Below, piece after piece: positions 1 through 5,077 of a stretch of DNA of 5,077 nt; within the stretch, counting starts at the first letter, position 1, and every line of letters begins with the position of its first letter. The notes beneath the pieces are model-generated. The model saw only the letters and a program-made list of their open reading frames with translations, did no database searches and had not been told where the DNA came from. The stretch comes from Halanaerobiales bacterium (lineage in GTDB: Bacteria; Bacillota_F; Halanaerobiia; Halanaerobiales; DTU029): positions 1 to 5,077 of the forward strand of contig JADQBV010000188.1 of NCBI GenBank assembly GCA_016278415.1, in the 5' to 3' direction. A program made the translations under genes and the position numbers.

Positions 1-288
1 GCATATGAAAATAGTTTAACTGTTAAAGCATTAGTAAACAAATTGGACTTTGATAATGATAAAGACATAAAAATTTCATATTCCGGTGGAGTGTTTAAGG
101 CTGGGAAACACATTTTAGTACCGCTTATTAACTTCCTTAATGATTATCAAGTAAAACTAGTAAAACCAATTCTTGAACCAGTATTGGGTGCAGCTCTTTA
201 TGCTCTAAAAATAGATGGTAAAGCAAATAATTTGAAAAAAGTAGTAGAGAATTTAGTGGAAGACCAAAAGAATCATCATTTTGAATGA
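1..288 (+). CDS. BadF/BadG/BcrA/BcrD-family ATPase, N-acetylhexosamine kinase-like (C-terminal part)
   Basis: The open frame enters from the left edge and ends at TGA 286-288, so only the last 95 residues are seen. The TTG at 43-45 could be read as a start, but homology-like sequence continues upstream of it and a 5'-truncated gene is the better reading. The segment ISYSGGVFKAG (residues 25-35) followed by a P-x-x-GAALYAL stretch (residues 60-69) resembles the end of the actin-like ATPase fold in BadF/BadG-type kinases, including N-acetylglucosamine kinases. In this family the GG turn contributes to the nucleotide pocket and the Pro-Gly-Ala helix closes the domain. Expected role: cytoplasmic ATP-dependent phosphorylation of an amino sugar, for example GlcNAc or GalNAc to the 6-phosphate. 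It lies 55 bases before the aldolase gene with no terminator between, which suggests co-transcription. The family also contains 2-hydroxyacyl-CoA dehydratase activators, but the sugar operon argues for a kinase. The exact substrate cannot be read from this fragment. Confidence 0.72.
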   Translation, partial: AYENSLTVKALVNKLDFDNDKDIKISYSGGVFKAGKHILVPLINFLNDYQVKLVKPILEPVLGAALYALKIDGKANNLKKVVENLVEDQKNHHFE

Positions 289-289
289 T

Positions 290-302
290 TTAGTTTAACT
301 AA
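290..302. promoter_or_regulatory. 13-base palindrome in the kinase-aldolase gap (possible operator)
   Basis: TTAGTTTAACTAA is a perfect inverted repeat with 6-base arms around a central T. It lies one base after the kinase stop codon and 27 bases before the aldolase ribosome binding site. Its core TAGTTTAACT recurs at 12-21 inside the kinase gene. Such a palindrome could be a repressor site for an internal promoter, but AT-rich gaps give such patterns by chance and no good -35/-10 pair is visible: a TATAAA at 306-311 lacks a well-spaced -35 box. This is a weak call. Confidence 0.2.
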
Positions 303-343
303 TTTTATAAAACATTATATAGAAATATAAGGAGAGAAATTGT

Positions 344-1201
344 ATGCCATTAGTTAACCCATTACCATATATAAAAAAAGCCCAGGAAATTGGCGTATCA
401 GTTGTTGCTTTTAATATTCATAATATGGAAATGATCCAGGCTGTTGTAGAGAGTGCAGTTGAGGAAAATTCACCTGTCATAATTCAAACTACTCCAGGAA
501 CACTAAAACATGCCGGGATTCCATATATAGCTGCAATTGTGAAGACTGCTGCACAGCTTTATGATATACCGATTTCTTTACATTTAGATCATTGTCCGTC
601 TTTTGAGATAGTGATTCAGTGTATAAGGAACGGATATAATTCAGTAATGATTGATGGTTCACATTTACCGTATAAAGAAAATGTTGATTTAGTAAAAAAG
701 GTAACAGAGATTGCTCATGCAGCTGGCGTTGCAGTTGAAGGTGAAATAGGTAGAATTGGTGGTACTGAAGATAATATCACTGTAGATGAATGGGAAGCTG
801 CATTAACACTTCCAGAGGAAGCTGAATCTTTTGTAAAAGCAACAGGAGTCGATACACTTGCTGTGGCCATTGGTACAGCCCATGGAGTCTATAAGGGTGA
901 ACCAAAATTGGACTTTAAACGTCTAAAAGAGATAAAGGCACTTGTTGATTTACCACTGGTTTTACATGGGGCTTCGGGAGTACCTAACAGAAGTATTATT
1001 AAATCCATGGAGAATGGTATTTGTAAAGTAAATATAGCAACAGAGCTAAAAATACCCATGGCAGAAGCAATATACAACTATTTTTTGAAGAATCCTAAAG
1101 GTAATGACCCCAGAAAATATATGGGAATTGGTAAAAAGGCAGTCAAAGCTGTTGTTAAAGAAAAAATTAGACTTTGTCAGTCGAATCGCATATTAACTTA
1201 A
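344..1201 (+). CDS. gatY: Class II tagatose-1,6-bisphosphate aldolase, catalytic subunit (GatY/KbaY type)
   Basis: This cytoplasmic zinc-dependent aldolase cleaves D-tagatose 1,6-bisphosphate to dihydroxyacetone phosphate and glyceraldehyde 3-phosphate. The 285-residue product has the usual length of E. coli GatY/KbaY (about 284-286) and matches it along its whole length from memory, with signatures AFNIHN (22-27), TPGTLKH (50-56), HLDH (80-83), MIDGSH (102-107), GEIGRIGG (133-140), AIGTAHGVY (175-183), LHGASGVP (207-214) and NIATELK (230-236). The family's catalytic Asp is D82, and the zinc ligands H83, H180 and H208 are all present. So are glycines and serines of the phosphate-binding loops (G181, G209, S211). 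The ATG is preceded by AAGGAGAG at 329-336 with good spacing. Fructose-bisphosphate aldolases share this fold. The GatY-like signatures and the adjacent gatZ-type partner favour tagatose bisphosphate. kbaY is an equally valid name, because KbaY and GatY cannot be told apart here. Confidence 0.9.
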   Translation: MPLVNPLPYIKKAQEIGVSVVAFNIHNMEMIQAVVESAVEENSPVIIQTTPGTLKHAGIPYIAAIVKTAAQLYDIPISLHLDHCPSFEIVIQCIRNGYNSVMIDGSHLPYKENVDLVKKVTEIAHAAGVAVEGEIGRIGGTEDNITVDEWEAALTLPEEAESFVKATGVDTLAVAIGTAHGVYKGEPKLDFKRLKEIKALVDLPLVLHGASGVPNRSIIKSMENGICKVNIATELKIPMAEAIYNYFLKNPKGNDPRKYMGIGKKAVKAVVKEKIRLCQSNRILT

Positions 1202-1260
1202 ATTTGTAGAATATATATTTCAAATAATAAATTTTCGAAAAATTACGGAAGGGGTTTAAA

Positions 1261-2598
1261 ATGAATAGAAATACTGAATTATTAAAAATAGTAAAAGAAC
1301 AACATAAAGATATAGCAAAAGGTATTTATTCAGTATGTACTGCTAATAAGTTTGTCATAGAAGCTGCTTTAGAAAAGGCTGTTGAAGATAATAGTCATAT
1401 TTTAATTGAGTCTACCTGTAATCAGGTGAATCAATTTGGTGGTTATACTGGTATGAAACCTGAAGATTTTCGGAATTTTGTAATGAATATAGCAGATAAA
1501 GTTGGACTTGGAAGTAGTAGAGTTATTTTGGGTGGTGATCATTTAGGCCCAAATCCATGGAAAAAAGAAAAGGCTACTGTAGCCATGAAAAATGCCTCCA
1601 AAATGGTTAAAGACTATATTATGGCTGGATACAATAAGATTCACTTAGATACCAGTATGCATTTAGCAGATGATCCTGGTGATCACAATAAGCCATTAGA
1701 TTCTGATTTAATAGCTGCAAGAACCGCAACACTTGCCGAAGTATCGGAAAGGTCTTATAGAAAATTGAGGGAAGAAAAACCATCAGCTGAACCGCCAATT
1801 TATGTTATTGGTACTGAGGTCCCTGTACCTGGGGGTACTGATTCCTCTGATAATAGGATTGAAGTAACCTCTGTTGAAGATTTTGAAGAAACAGTATCAA
1901 TTTTTAAAAAACATTTTTTAAAAAATAATTTAAATAATGCCTGGCAGAGAGTTATTGCAACCGTAGTACAGCCTGGAGTAGAGTTTGGGGCCTACGATAT
2001 AGAGGACTATAATCATGAAAATGCTTTGAGTTTAAGCAAACAACTTAAGGAACATCAAAACCTTATATTTGAGGCTCATTCAACAGATTATCAGACCCCC
2101 AGGGCCTTAAGGGAACTGGTTGAAGATGGTTTTGCTATTTTAAAAGTAGGACCTGCATTAACTTATGCTATGAGAGAGGCCTTATTTGATTTAAGTTTTA
2201 TAGAAGAAGAATTAATAGATGATAAACAACAATCTAAACTTATTTCCAAATTAGAAGAAGTAATGATTAATAATCCAGAAAATTGGCAGAGCTATTATCA
2301 GGGTGAAAAAGATAAATTAAAATTAGCCAGGAAATATAGTTTGTCTGATAGGTCACGTTACTATTGGTCTGTTCCTGAGTTGGAAGAAGCCGTTGATAGA
2401 CTACTAACAAATCTAGAAAAATTTGATATACCACTTACATTAATTAGTCAATTTATGCCTGAACAATATACAAGAATAAGAAATGGATTAATTGAAAACA
2501 AACCACGTGTATTACTTAAAGATAGGATTAAGGGAGTATTAAATACTTATGCTATAGCAACAAATACTATTTCGGAAGTTAAGCAGAAAAAAATATAA
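1261..2598 (+). CDS. gatZ: Tagatose-1,6-bisphosphate aldolase, non-catalytic subunit (GatZ/KbaZ type)
   Basis: This is the partner subunit which, in the E. coli KbaYZ and GatYZ enzymes, is needed for full activity and stability of the Y subunit. The product has 445 residues; E. coli KbaZ/GatZ are about 420-426, so this one is slightly longer, with an extra stretch near residues 207-225 and at the C terminus. Strong family signatures run throughout: GIYSVCTAN (21-29), NQVNQFGGYTGM (54-65), GGDHLGPNPW (91-100), HLDTSM (128-133), VIGTEVPVPGG (182-192), QPGVEF (from 237), EAHSTDYQT (271-279), LKVGPALTYAMREALF, and SDRSRYYW in the last third. It is a soluble (beta/alpha)8-type protein with no signal peptide. 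The ATG follows an AAGGGG Shine-Dalgarno at 1249-1254, 59 bases after the aldolase stop. Pairing directly behind gatY supports an assembled YZ enzyme. As with gatY, kbaZ would be an equivalent label. Confidence 0.9.
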   Translation: MNRNTELLKIVKEQHKDIAKGIYSVCTANKFVIEAALEKAVEDNSHILIESTCNQVNQFGGYTGMKPEDFRNFVMNIADKVGLGSSRVILGGDHLGPNPWKKEKATVAMKNASKMVKDYIMAGYNKIHLDTSMHLADDPGDHNKPLDSDLIAARTATLAEVSERSYRKLREEKPSAEPPIYVIGTEVPVPGGTDSSDNRIEVTSVEDFEETVSIFKKHFLKNNLNNAWQRVIATVVQPGVEFGAYDIEDYNHENALSLSKQLKEHQNLIFEAHSTDYQTPRALRELVEDGFAILKVGPALTYAMREALFDLSFIEEELIDDKQQSKLISKLEEVMINNPENWQSYYQGEKDKLKLARKYSLSDRSRYYWSVPELEEAVDRLLTNLEKFDIPLTLISQFMPEQYTRIRNGLIENKPRVLLKDRIKGVLNTYAIATNTISEVKQKKI

Positions 2599-2606
2599 TA
2601 TTAAAT

Positions 2607-2615
2607 GGAGAGGTG
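2607..2615 (+). promoter_or_regulatory. Ribosome binding site that sets the SIS-gene start at ATG 2622
   Basis: GGAGAGGTG is close to the consensus Shine-Dalgarno and sits six bases before ATG 2622-2624. An in-frame GTG at 2613-2615 is part of this ribosome binding site itself and has no other site at a usable distance, so it is unlikely to be the start. This shortens the protein by three residues relative to the longest open frame. Confidence 0.8.
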
Positions 2616-2621
2616 ATTATA

Positions 2622-3656
2622 ATGTATTTAACTGAAAAAGAAATTTTTAATCAATATGAGGCATTGGATAAAACATATCAGTACTTTCTTGAAAAAACCG
2701 AGGAAATAAGTAATTTTATAAACAAGATAAACTATAATAGTATAACGTTCATTGGCTGTGGGTCATCATATTGTCTAGCGCAATCAGGTGAAATTAGTAC
2801 AAAGGTGCAATTAGGTATCCCTGCAAATTCTATTCCAGCAGGTGATTTGATGATAAATTTTCCTTTTTACAGAAATATACTAAAGGATACACTGCTTGTT
2901 GTAAATTCTAGATCCGGAAGCACTAGTGAGGTTTTAGCTGCTGTAAAGAAAGCCAGGAAAGAGTTCAATACACCTTGTATATTAATTTCAGCGAGAACCG
3001 ATTCTGAACTTGGCAATATTGTCGATCTAAATATTGAATTACCCTGGGCTTTTGATGAAAGTGTTTGTCAGACGAGGACAGTTACAAATTTTTATACCTC
3101 TAATTTACTCTTGCTAGCCATCATAAATAATGATGATTCAATATTAAATGAGATTAAAATAGCCATTAATAATGGTGAGGAGTATATTAATGAATATACC
3201 ACCTTGCTTGAGAAAATAGCTAAGAATAATACATGGAATAAGGTTGTTTTACTAGCTGATTCAGAATTGGGGGGCATTGCCAATGAAGCGGCAATAGCAT
3301 TTAAAGAAATACCTCAACTACCATCAAATTATTATCATGTGTTAGATCTAAGGCATGGACCTATGGTATTAATTGATGATGAAACCCTGGTAATAATGGC
3401 TGTTGCTCCATTTGAATCATCATATCAACGTGAGCTTATAAAAGATATTAAGAATAAGGGAGCAAAAGTTATTAGTTTTGGTGGAAAAGAAGAAATTGGA
3501 GCAGATTATCATATTAAAGTTAGTGATTATGAAAATTATTCTGTTAAAGGAATTCCGTTCATCTTTATTTCACAGGTGATCGCTTATTATAAGGCATTAG
3601 AACGGGGAATTAATCCTGATAAACCCCTTGGTCTTGATCCCTGGATAGAGTTATAA
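2622..3656 (+). CDS. Two-SIS-domain sugar-phosphate isomerase/deaminase (AgaS/GlmS-isomerase related)
   Basis: The 344-residue cytoplasmic protein carries two tandem sugar isomerase (SIS) domains, about residues 25-170 and 195-335, with no glutaminase domain. The first has the phosphate-binding signatures GCGSS (45-49) and SRSGSTSE (96-103). The second has NEAAIAFKE (221-229) and RHGP (244-247) followed by DDETLV. By analogy with the GlmS isomerase half, E229 is the candidate base that moves the C1/C2 proton and H245 the residue that helps open the sugar ring. RHGP followed by DDETLV is also typical of AgaS, the galactosamine-6-phosphate deaminase/isomerase that makes tagatose 6-phosphate. 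It lies 23 bases after gatZ and just before the operon terminator. That context favours an AgaS-like role feeding GatYZ. The protein is shorter than E. coli AgaS (about 384), and the tail NPDKPLGLDPWIEL differs, so other members of the family (FrlB-like or unassigned aldose/ketose isomerases) remain possible. No gene symbol is given for that reason. Confidence 0.8.
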   Translation: MYLTEKEIFNQYEALDKTYQYFLEKTEEISNFINKINYNSITFIGCGSSYCLAQSGEISTKVQLGIPANSIPAGDLMINFPFYRNILKDTLLVVNSRSGSTSEVLAAVKKARKEFNTPCILISARTDSELGNIVDLNIELPWAFDESVCQTRTVTNFYTSNLLLLAIINNDDSILNEIKIAINNGEEYINEYTTLLEKIAKNNTWNKVVLLADSELGGIANEAAIAFKEIPQLPSNYYHVLDLRHGPMVLIDDETLVIMAVAPFESSYQRELIKDIKNKGAKVISFGGKEEIGADYHIKVSDYENYSVKGIPFIFISQVIAYYKALERGINPDKPLGLDPWIEL

Positions 3657-3703
3657 GATTTTATCCAGTAATCCATTATTTTAATAGAGGTAAAGTTACT
3701 ACC

Positions 3704-3748
3704 AAGCCGTAAGGACCTTATAAATAAAAGGTTTTTACGGCTTTTCTT
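3704..3748 (+). terminator. Rho-independent terminator of the sugar operon
   Basis: Arms 3704-3719 and 3728-3743 form a continuous 16-base-pair stem around an 8-base loop (3720-3727). The outer part, AAGCCGTAA with TTACGGCTT, is perfectly complementary. Two G-U wobbles (3713-3734 and 3714-3733) and the inner ACCTT/AAGGT pairs complete it. The stem is followed by TTTTCTT and further T-rich sequence. It starts 47 bases after the SIS-gene stop codon, where an operon end is expected. It should separate the sugar genes from the sensor gene. Confidence 0.93.
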
Positions 3749-3755
3749 ACTTTAC

Positions 3756-3784
3756 TTTTAAAAGTCCTTAAAAAGTGATATAAT
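3756..3784 (+). promoter_or_regulatory. Extended -10 promoter for the sensor gene
   Basis: TGATATAAT at 3776-3784 is a perfect TG-N-TATAAT extended -10 element for the housekeeping sigma factor. Seventeen bases upstream is only a poor -35 (TTTTAA, 3756-3761), which is common when the TG extension is present. It lies just after the terminator, as expected for a fresh transcription unit. Initiation would fall near 3791 and give a leader of about 80 bases. Confidence 0.65.
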
Positions 3785-3812
3785 AAACAAAAATCAGACA
3801 TAATTATGCTTT

Positions 3813-3834
3813 AATTTGATAAAACACTCAAATT
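3813..3834 (+). repeat. Inverted repeat in the sensor-gene leader
   Basis: AATTTGA (3813-3819) and TCAAATT (3828-3834) are perfect 7-base inverted arms around an 8-base spacer, about 25 bases downstream of the predicted start of transcription. It could be an operator or a weak RNA hairpin. It is not followed by a T run, so it is not a terminator. Confidence 0.35.
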
Positions 3835-3853
3835 CGTAAGTATAAGAGTTCTC

Positions 3854-3865
3854 AGGAAGTAGGTG
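3854..3865 (+). promoter_or_regulatory. Ribosome binding site supporting the TTG start at 3873
   Basis: AGGAAGTAGGTG contains AGGTG, matching the 3' side of the consensus Shine-Dalgarno, and ends seven bases before TTG 3873. The frame has an upstream stop at 3843-3845 and no ATG or GTG before the hydrophobic segment. The first in-frame ATG (3939) lies inside that segment and has no such site, so the TTG is the best start. Confidence 0.6.
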
Positions 3866-3872
3866 TGTAGGC

Positions 3873-5077
3873 TTGCACAGCCGAAATTATTTTACTCTGT
3901 CAAAGAAATACCTTTTATTTTTTCTTCTTGTTCTCTTGATGATAGTTACAGTTGATATCTGTAGTAGCGTTCAGCTGCAAGCAGCAGGTCACCACCGTGT
4001 ATTAATATTCCATTCATACCAGGAATCTTTACTCTGGGATAGAGATATCAATCAGGGTATAGAGAAGGTGTTTAATAGTTCGGGTCTTGATTATGGCTTA
4101 TATTATGAATATATGGATAGTAAAAGGCCTAATACTGTAGAGTACTTTAAGGAACTAGCTCACTTTTATCGTTATAAATATAAAGATGATAGTTTTGATC
4201 TAATAATTGCCAGTGATAATAATGCCTTACTCTTTTTAGGGGAATATGGCAGGGAAATTTTTCCCTCAACACCAGTTATCTTTACTGGTGTAAATGGTTT
4301 CGAAGATGATATGCTAGAGGGTTATGATAGTATTACCGGGATAGCCGAGGACCTTTCTTTTAGAGAGACCATAGATATAGCCTTAAAATTACACCCGGGA
4401 AAGAAAAACATTATTATCTATGGAGATCATACCACTACATATCATATAAATAAAATACAATTAGAAGAGATTATACCAGAGTATCAGGATAAAGCTACTT
4501 TTTCTTTTCGAGACCATCTGAAACTATCAAAAATTGTAGAGGATTTAAAGGGAGTGGGAGATGATTCGATTGTTCTGTTAATATCCAGTATAAGTAATGA
4601 TCAGGGGAAGACACTCTCCTTTTTCCGTATTGCCAGCTTACTTTCAGAAGCCAACAAAGATGTTCCTATCTATGGTTTATGGGACTTCTACCTTGGTCAT
4701 GGTGTTGTAGGTGGGAAGGTAGTCAGTGGAGTAAGAATGGGTGAATTGGCGGCAAGTATGGCAGTAAAATATTTAGAAGGTACTCCTATTGCCGATCTTG
4801 AGGTGATTAGGGAGAGCCCTAACCCCTATATCTTTGACTATAGACAATTGGAGAATTTCGCTATAAATTTAAGAAACCTACCTAAAGATAGTATAATAGT
4901 AAATCGACCAAAGAGTAATTTTATTATATCAAGGCAATATGTTATTAGTACCTTGATGCTCCTTATATTCCTGATATTTTTTGCCATATACCTTATTTAT
5001 ACAAATACTAAGATAGAAAATGCCAGGAGTGAAGTGAAAGCAGAAAAGATGTTTAGTGAGAGAATTATTAATACAGC
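3873..5077 (+). CDS. Membrane sensor protein with extracytoplasmic ABC substrate-binding-like domain (N-terminal part)
   Basis: The frame is open to the window edge, giving 401 complete residues from TTG 3873. A basic start (R4, K11, K12) and a hydrophobic stretch at about 13-27 form a signal peptide or membrane anchor; a possible cleavage lies near A37-A38. C30 lacks a proper lipobox, so a lipoprotein is unlikely. Residues about 40-345 look like the ABC_sub_bind fold (two-lobed periplasmic binding protein): VLIFHSYQESLLW (43-55), FDLIIASDNNA (108-118), PVIFTGVN (134-141), then WDFYLGHGVVGG (270-281). A second transmembrane helix spans about 356-376. A charged linker and SERIINTA at the very end look like the first helix of a PAS domain. 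This layout is typical of sensor histidine kinases or GGDEF proteins that detect an external small ligand; the output domain lies beyond the window. It has its own promoter after a terminator. The ligand is unknown, and a link to the sugar operon is only suggested by proximity. Confidence 0.78.
   Translation, partial: MHSRNYFTLSKKYLLFFLLVLLMIVTVDICSSVQLQAAGHHRVLIFHSYQESLLWDRDINQGIEKVFNSSGLDYGLYYEYMDSKRPNTVEYFKELAHFYRYKYKDDSFDLIIASDNNALLFLGEYGREIFPSTPVIFTGVNGFEDDMLEGYDSITGIAEDLSFRETIDIALKLHPGKKNIIIYGDHTTTYHINKIQLEEIIPEYQDKATFSFRDHLKLSKIVEDLKGVGDDSIVLLISSISNDQGKTLSFFRIASLLSEANKDVPIYGLWDFYLGHGVVGGKVVSGVRMGELAASMAVKYLEGTPIADLEVIRESPNPYIFDYRQLENFAINLRNLPKDSIIVNRPKSNFIISRQYVISTLMLLIFLIFFAIYLIYTNTKIENARSEVKAEKMFSERIINT

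Larger units (their letters stand above)
3657..3872 (+). other. Non-coding gap between the sugar operon and the sensor gene
   Basis: This 216-base stretch has no convincing reading frame on either strand. It holds the operon terminator, a promoter with an extended -10 element, a short inverted repeat and the ribosome binding site of the next gene, each listed separately. I looked for tRNA-like folds and recognisable riboswitch cores (for example the cyclic-di-GMP GEMM core) and saw none. Confidence 0.7.

Noticed and set aside
43..45. TTG at 43 as a true start of a short 81-residue protein
   Set aside because: The frame is open to the left edge and the product is clearly the tail of a larger ATPase-fold protein. 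No Shine-Dalgarno precedes the TTG.
271..290. AATCAT/ATGATT inverted repeat at the end of the kinase gene as a terminator
   Set aside because: The 6-base, AT-only-rich arms are too weak, no clean T run follows, and the repeat overlaps the last codons. Read-through into gatY is expected.
889..1077. 62-codon open frame on the minus strand inside gatY
   Set aside because: It lies wholly within a strongly conserved coding gene on the opposite strand, shows no family signature and has no ribosome binding site worth naming. It is a shadow of the aldolase codons.
1232..1241. TTTTCGAAAA palindrome in the gatY-gatZ gap
   Set aside because: Ten AT-rich bases with no spacer cannot form a stable hairpin and such patterns are common by chance here. 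There is no further support for a regulatory role.
2613..2621. GTG at 2613 as the start of the SIS protein
   Set aside because: The GTG is inside the GGAGAGGTG ribosome binding site. The ATG at 2622 has ideal spacing from it.
3092..3283. 63-codon open frame on the minus strand inside the SIS gene
   Set aside because: It overlaps the conserved SIS coding sequence completely and its product resembles nothing recognisable. It is a shadow frame.
3785..3872. Possible riboswitch in the sensor-gene leader
   Set aside because: The leader is short and AT-rich, and I could not match it to conserved cores of known classes, including the cyclic-di-GMP type suggested by the sensor context.

Overview
The window is AT-rich (roughly one third G+C by eye). 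It is densely coding on the + strand, with strong Gram-positive-type ribosome binding sites and long ATG-started reading frames. This fits a low-G+C anaerobic Firmicute. The gene content and style recall Halanaerobiales or Clostridia, but that placement is an inference and no marker gene is present to prove it.

Positions 1-3656 are the downstream end of an amino-sugar/galactose-type catabolic operon. It holds, in order: the C-terminal 95 residues of a BadF/BadG-type (N-acetylhexosamine kinase-like) ATPase; a complete class II tagatose-1,6-bisphosphate aldolase catalytic subunit (GatY/KbaY type); its non-catalytic partner (GatZ/KbaZ type); and a two-SIS-domain sugar-phosphate isomerase/deaminase related to AgaS and to the isomerase half of GlmS. 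All four read the same way with gaps of 55, 59 and 23 bases. A strong rho-independent terminator follows the last gene at 3704-3748. The simplest combined reading is a route in which an imported (N-acetyl-)hexosamine, most likely N-acetylgalactosamine, is phosphorylated by an ATP-dependent kinase. The SIS enzyme then isomerises/deaminates the hexosamine 6-phosphate to tagatose 6-phosphate. A kinase not seen here would make tagatose 1,6-bisphosphate, and GatY/GatZ would split it to dihydroxyacetone phosphate and glyceraldehyde 3-phosphate. The deacetylase, the tagatose-6-phosphate kinase, the transporter and the regulator would have to lie upstream of the window or elsewhere.

Positions 3657-3872 are non-coding: the terminator, then an extended -10 promoter and a leader of about 80 bases with a small inverted repeat.

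From 3873 to the window end runs a second, separately transcribed gene with no ATG start; it appears to start at TTG. It encodes an extracytoplasmic ABC substrate-binding-like sensor domain behind an N-terminal signal/anchor segment, then a transmembrane helix and the first residues of what looks like a PAS domain. It is probably the N-terminal half of a membrane sensor (histidine kinase or cyclic-di-GMP enzyme), cut off by the window edge.

I found no RNA genes, CRISPR arrays, insertion sequences or clear riboswitch. The window looks like ordinary metabolic and sensory DNA. The points worth a second look are the kinase-based (not PTS-based) tagatose pathway layout, the unassigned substrate of the SIS enzyme, and the sensor gene.
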